From Planctomycetota bacterium (GTDB lineage Bacteria > Planctomycetota > UBA1135 > UBA2386): a stretch of 16,364 nucleotides of DNA. A program made the position numbers and the translations under genes. Below are positions 13,591 through 16,364 of the stretch, piece after piece. Location: positions 1 through 16,364 of the forward strand of contig JAEYTU010000243.1 in assembly GCA_023433825.1 (NCBI GenBank), written 5' to 3'. A model generated the notes under the pieces. The model was not told the DNA's origin. It searched no databases and saw nothing but the letters and a program-made list of their open reading frames with translations. Position 1 is the stretch's first letter. Every line of letters begins with the position of its first letter.

Positions 13591-15024
13591 TCAGCGTCGC
13601 TCCAGTCGTGGTCCGGCCGCCGTGTCGACGATCCGCCATCCAGCCGCCTCGATTTCGCCGCGCAATCGATCTGCTTCGGCGAACGCCTTCGACTTCCGCG
13701 CCGCTTGGCGACTGGCCAACAGCGCTTCGACTTCCGGCGGCGCCTGTGGCGCCTGTGCCGTCGGCTCGTCGCCGAAGCACGCGAGGACGTCCTCGAATCG
13801 CGCGAATGCCGAGAGCGCCACCCGCGCGCCGTCGACGTCCGGTGTCCGTTTGTTGACCGCGGTCACGAGCCCGAACACGGCGGCGAGCGCCTCGCTCGTG
13901 TTGAGGTCCTCCGACAGCGCCGCGACGAATGCGTCGACGGCCTCGCGGACGACCGTCGTCACGTCGTCACGCCCGGCGAGATCGACGCCGTCGCGCAGCC
14001 GCACCAGCCGTTCGCGCGCCCCCTGCACGCGTTGGATCGCCGCGCGTGCCTCGTCGAGTCCCTGCATCGTGAAGTTCAGCGTCTGCCGGTACTGCACGCG
14101 CAGCAGCGCGTACCGCAACTCGACGCCGGTGTAGCCGCGATCGAGCACCTGCTGCACGGTCGTGAAGTTCCCGGTCCGCTTGCTCATCTTCTGCCCGTCG
14201 ACGAGCAGATGCTTGACGTGCAGCCACGTGCGGACGAACGGCTCCCCGGTGTGCGCCTCGCTCTGCGCGATCTCGCATTCGTGATGCGGGAACAGGTTGT
14301 CCTCGCCGCCGGTGTGGAGGTCGAAGCTGTGGCCGAGGTACTTCATCGCCATCGCCGAGCACTCGATGTGCCAGCCGGGGAACCCGCGCACGCCACCGCG
14401 GAACGGCGCCTCCCACTGCATCAGGTGCTTGTCGTCGACCTTCCACAGCGCGAAGTCGCGCGGATCGCGCTTCTCGTCGAGCACGGCGACCCGCGCGCCT
14501 TCGACGAGATCGTCGAGCACCTTCTTCGACAGTTTGCCGTAGGCCGGGAACTTCTCGATCGCGAAGTAGACGTTGCCGTTGACCTGGTACGCGAAGCCCT
14601 TCTGCAGCAGGTCGTCGATGATCGCCCCCATCTCGGCGATGTGATCGGTGGCACGCGGCAGTTCGTGCGGCATCCGAAAGCGCAGCTTCGCCAGACAGTC
14701 GCGGAACTCGTCCTCGTACTTCCGCGCGATCGCCCACGGATCGAGCTTCTCCTTGCGCGCGGCGGCCTCCAGCTTGTCCTCGCCGCGGTCGGCCTCGTCG
14801 TCGGTCATGTGGCCGACGTCGGTCACGTTCATGACCTGATGCACGCGGAGACCCTGGTCCTCGAAGAACCGCCGCAGCAGGTCGGCCAGAAGGAACGAGC
14901 GGAAGTTGCCGATGTGCGGCGACGAGTAGACCGTCGGGCCGCAGTGGTACATCGACACTCGGCCGTCGACGAGCGGGACGAACGGTTCGAGACGTTGCGT
15001 CAGCGTGTTGTGCAGGCGGATCAC
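13591..15024 (-). CDS. cysS: Cysteinyl-tRNA synthetase
   Basis: A 477-residue class I synthetase that attaches Cys to tRNA-Cys. Landmarks: YHCGPTVYSSPHIGNFRSF (26-44) with zinc ligand Cys28 and the HIGH-type HIGN (37-40). Zinc ligands follow at Cys222 (GWHIECSAM) and His247/Glu251 (FPHHECE), then KMSKRTGN (279-286). A C-terminal anticodon-binding helical domain ends with the DALR-like ADRLRGEIEAAGWRIVDT. The start is GTG 15024 (VIRLHNTLTQ), the usual N-terminus of the family; the frame extends 31 residues further to an ATG at 15117 overlapping the divergent gene, which is less likely. No strong ribosome site is visible. First gene of a cysS-membrane protein-yceH operon; divergent from the DinB-like gene with 59 bp between starts. 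Confidence 0.97.
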   Translation of the reverse strand: MIRLHNTLTQRLEPFVPLVDGRVSMYHCGPTVYSSPHIGNFRSFLLADLLRRFFEDQGLRVHQVMNVTDVGHMTDDEADRGEDKLEAAARKEKLDPWAIARKYEDEFRDCLAKLRFRMPHELPRATDHIAEMGAIIDDLLQKGFAYQVNGNVYFAIEKFPAYGKLSKKVLDDLVEGARVAVLDEKRDPRDFALWKVDDKHLMQWEAPFRGGVRGFPGWHIECSAMAMKYLGHSFDLHTGGEDNLFPHHECEIAQSEAHTGEPFVRTWLHVKHLLVDGQKMSKRTGNFTTVQQVLDRGYTGVELRYALLRVQYRQTLNFTMQGLDEARAAIQRVQGARERLVRLRDGVDLAGRDDVTTVVREAVDAFVAALSEDLNTSEALAAVFGLVTAVNKRTPDVDGARVALSAFARFEDVLACFGDEPTAQAPQAPPEVEALLASRQAARKSKAFAEADRLRGEIEAAGWRIVDTAAGPRLERR

Positions 15025-15083
15025 AGGGCGCGGAAGATAGCGAGCGACTGGTCCGTCACGCCGCCGCCGGTTCCGATTCGTCG

Positions 15084-15608
15084 ATGCAGACGTTCGAACT
15101 GGAAACGGCCGTGGCACTGCTCGCGCGCACTCCGGCCGTGCTCGACACCTGGCTGCGCGACCTCCCCGACGCCTGGCTCCGCTGCAACGAAGGTGATGCG
15201 ACGTGGTGCGCCGTCGACGTCGTCGGCCATCTGATCCACGGCGAAGACGACGACTGGATCTCGCGCGCGCGGCACGTCCTCGCGCACGGCGACGCGGTCC
15301 CGTTCGCGCCGTTCGACCGATTCGCGCAGGACGTGCGCTTCGCCGGGCGAACGTTGCCGAGCCTGCTCGACGAGTTCGCGACGAAGCGGCGTGCGAGTCT
15401 CGATGCGCTCGCGGCGCTGCACCTGACGCCGGCGGATCTCGCGCGGCCCGGCCGGCACCCGGCGCTCGGCGAGGTCACGCTGCGGCAGTTGCTCGCGACC
15501 TGGGTCGCCCACGACATGACGCACGTCGCACAGATCTCCCGCGTGATGGCCAAGCGGTACACGACCGAGGTCGGGCCGTGGCGCGAGTACTTGCGCATCC
15601 TGCAATGA
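15084..15608 (+). CDS. DinB/YfiT superfamily four-helix-bundle protein
   Basis: A 174-residue protein with the DinB-like bundle. The first helix (LETAVALLARTPAVLDTWLRDL) is followed by WCAVDVVGHLIHGEDDDWISRARHVL with His49 in the first metal site. The family's final pattern is RQLLATWVAHDMTHVAQISRVMAKRY, with paired His (VAHDMTH) as the remaining metal ligands, and a C-terminal PWREYLRILQ. These proteins bind a divalent metal; many act as thiol-dependent transferases or hydrolases, but the substrate here is unknown. The start ATG 15084 lacks a clear ribosome site. The gene is divergent from cysS and ends 21 bp from the stop of the convergent AHSA1-like gene. Confidence 0.88.
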   Translation: MQTFELETAVALLARTPAVLDTWLRDLPDAWLRCNEGDATWCAVDVVGHLIHGEDDDWISRARHVLAHGDAVPFAPFDRFAQDVRFAGRTLPSLLDEFATKRRASLDALAALHLTPADLARPGRHPALGEVTLRQLLATWVAHDMTHVAQISRVMAKRYTTEVGPWREYLRILQ

Positions 15609-15629
15609 GGCGGCCGGCGCGCGCGGCGT

Positions 15630-16133
15630 TCACGATTCGCTGGCTCGCTCCCGCAAGGCCGACATCTGATCTCCCCACCACCGCGCGAACTCGGCCGCGA
15701 ACTCCGGATTCGCGAGTCCGTGACGCGCCGGGTGATCGGGGCGCAGATCCTCGAGACCGACGTGACGCACCGTCACGAGCGTGCCACTGCGCGTCGCTTC
15801 GAACGTGACCGTGACCTCGGTCCGTTCGAGCGGTGCGAACGTCGCGTTGCGCCACGTGAACGCGAACCGCGACGGCGGGTCCCAGTCGAAGATTCGACCG
15901 AGTTCGAACGCGCGTTCGGTTTCCCCATCGGTCCAAGTCTCGTGCACGCGCCCACCGAGTCGCGCTTCGATTGCGATCCGCGCATGCGGCCCGGTCCCGT
16001 GCCGGTACTTCGGGCCGCGGCGCCACCACAGGTCGACCTCGCGCACGAACAGATCGAACGCGACCTTCGGCGCGACGGGAACGCGCACGGCGACGGTCGC
16101 CGATGCGGCGCGCGGCTGACCCGACGCGGTCAC
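15630..16133 (-). CDS. SRPBCC / AHSA1-like ligand-binding domain protein
   Basis: A 167-residue protein with the AHSA1/SRPBCC fold pattern. It starts with a beta strand (ATVAVRVPVAPKVAFDLFV) and a VDLWW helix. Then GGRVHETWTDGETERAFELGRIFDWDPPSRFAFTWRN, EVTVTFEATRSGTLVTVRHVGLE and a long last helix EFAAEFARWWGDQMSALRE follow. Such proteins bind hydrophobic ligands, and pairs with ArsR regulators are common. The GTG start 16133 overlaps the stop of the upstream regulator as GTGA, a 4-bp translational coupling, which decides the start; the open frame extends further only through the regulator in another frame. Ligand and pathway unknown. Confidence 0.85.
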   Translation of the reverse strand: MTASGQPRAASATVAVRVPVAPKVAFDLFVREVDLWWRRGPKYRHGTGPHARIAIEARLGGRVHETWTDGETERAFELGRIFDWDPPSRFAFTWRNATFAPLERTEVTVTFEATRSGTLVTVRHVGLEDLRPDHPARHGLANPEFAAEFARWWGDQMSALRERASES

Positions 16134-16363
16134 GTCGCAGCCTTTCGCGCCGGCTTCGCCGAGGACTTCGCGGCGCGTTTCCCGACGGTCTTCGCGACGT
16201 GGACGGCGAACGACGCGAGTTGCCGCTCCCACATCGCCTCGACCGTGTCGACCCAGACGCGCAGTCGTCGAATCGGCTCGCGTCGGAGCCGGTAGATCCG
16301 CACGCGACCGTCGGCGTCGTCGACGACCTCCTCGACGAGATCGCTCTCGCGCAGGATCCGCAG
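16130..16363 (-). CDS. ArsR-family transcriptional regulator, C-terminal part
   Basis: Partial gene; its 5' part is beyond the right edge. Seventy-seven residues are visible. They start LRILRESDLVEEVVDDADG, then RVRIYRLRREPIRRLRVWVDTVEAMWERQLASF and a basic tail rich in Lys/Ala (KTVGKRAAKSSAKPARKAAT). This matches the end of the winged helix (recognition helix partly cut off, beta wing EEVVDDADGRVRIYRL) of ArsR-type repressors, with the typical W-x-x-x-L dimer helix. No metal-binding Cys motif is visible in this part. Its stop TGA (16130-16132) overlaps the GTG of the AHSA1-like gene, so the pair is an operon and the repressor probably controls it. Call rests on the wing and C-terminal helix only. 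Confidence 0.75.
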   Translation of the reverse strand: MRILRESDLVEEVVDDADGRVRIYRLRREPIRRLRVWVDTVEAMWERQLASFAVHVAKTVGKRAAKSSAKPARKAAT

Positions 16364-16364
16364 G

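Noticed and set aside
12464..15234. Long plus-strand open frames (for example 12464-14134 and 13216-15234) opposite the cysS block
   Set aside because: They mirror cysS, the membrane protein gene and yceH, which have clear motifs on the minus strand; the plus translations are Arg/Ser/His-rich without family signatures.
1..16364. CRISPR array, insertion sequence, integrase or prophage
   Set aside because: No regularly spaced repeats, transposase or recombinase motifs were seen on either strand.

Overview
The window is a GC-rich, densely coded bacterial chromosome segment whose gaps are all under about 200 bp. Shine-Dalgarno sequences are absent or weak at many starts. Prepilin-like and UPF0502 genes, a complete Na+-translocating NADH:quinone reductase operon and a selenocysteine tRNA would fit a Planctomycetota-type or related marine/aquatic Gram-negative bacterium. 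The taxonomic call is inference only.

Layout. Bases 3-320 (+) hold the C-terminus of a PhnE-like phosphonate/phosphite ABC permease. It converges, across a short hairpin, on a type IV prepilin-like gene (357-1037, -). Bases 1155-8638 (-) form the main block: nqrM, then nqrA-B-C-D-E-F and apbE, all on the minus strand, several of them overlapping or translationally coupled. Together they would encode the Na+-NQR respiratory pump, the flavin transferase that attaches FMN to NqrB and NqrC (ApbE), and the putative factor for the Fe site between NqrD and NqrE (NqrM). NqrM is a 65-codon, GTG-start gene that is easily missed. An imperfect hairpin separates this block from a stand-alone acyl carrier protein gene (8828-9103, -) and a tRNA-Sec gene (9137-9235, -).

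Bases 9398-11974 hold a compact type II restriction-modification system: a BsuBI/PstI-like endonuclease (+) and an N6-adenine methyltransferase (-), tail to tail with 12 bp between their stops. It lies between two copies of an imperfect direct repeat of about 41 bp (9286-9325 and 12022-12062; 34 matching columns by hand alignment, with a 13-bp identical core). The right copy contains the stop codon of the neighbouring UPF0502 (yceH-like) gene. This looks like insertion of a restriction-modification cassette with a long target duplication, and is the most interesting structural observation here.

Bases 12034-15024 (-) carry cysS, an unrecognised one-helix membrane protein gene and the UPF0502 gene, packed as an operon. 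Divergent from cysS is a DinB/YfiT-type protein (15084-15608, +). It converges on an ArsR-type regulator plus AHSA1/SRPBCC protein pair (15630 to the right edge, -), in which the regulator is cut by the window end.
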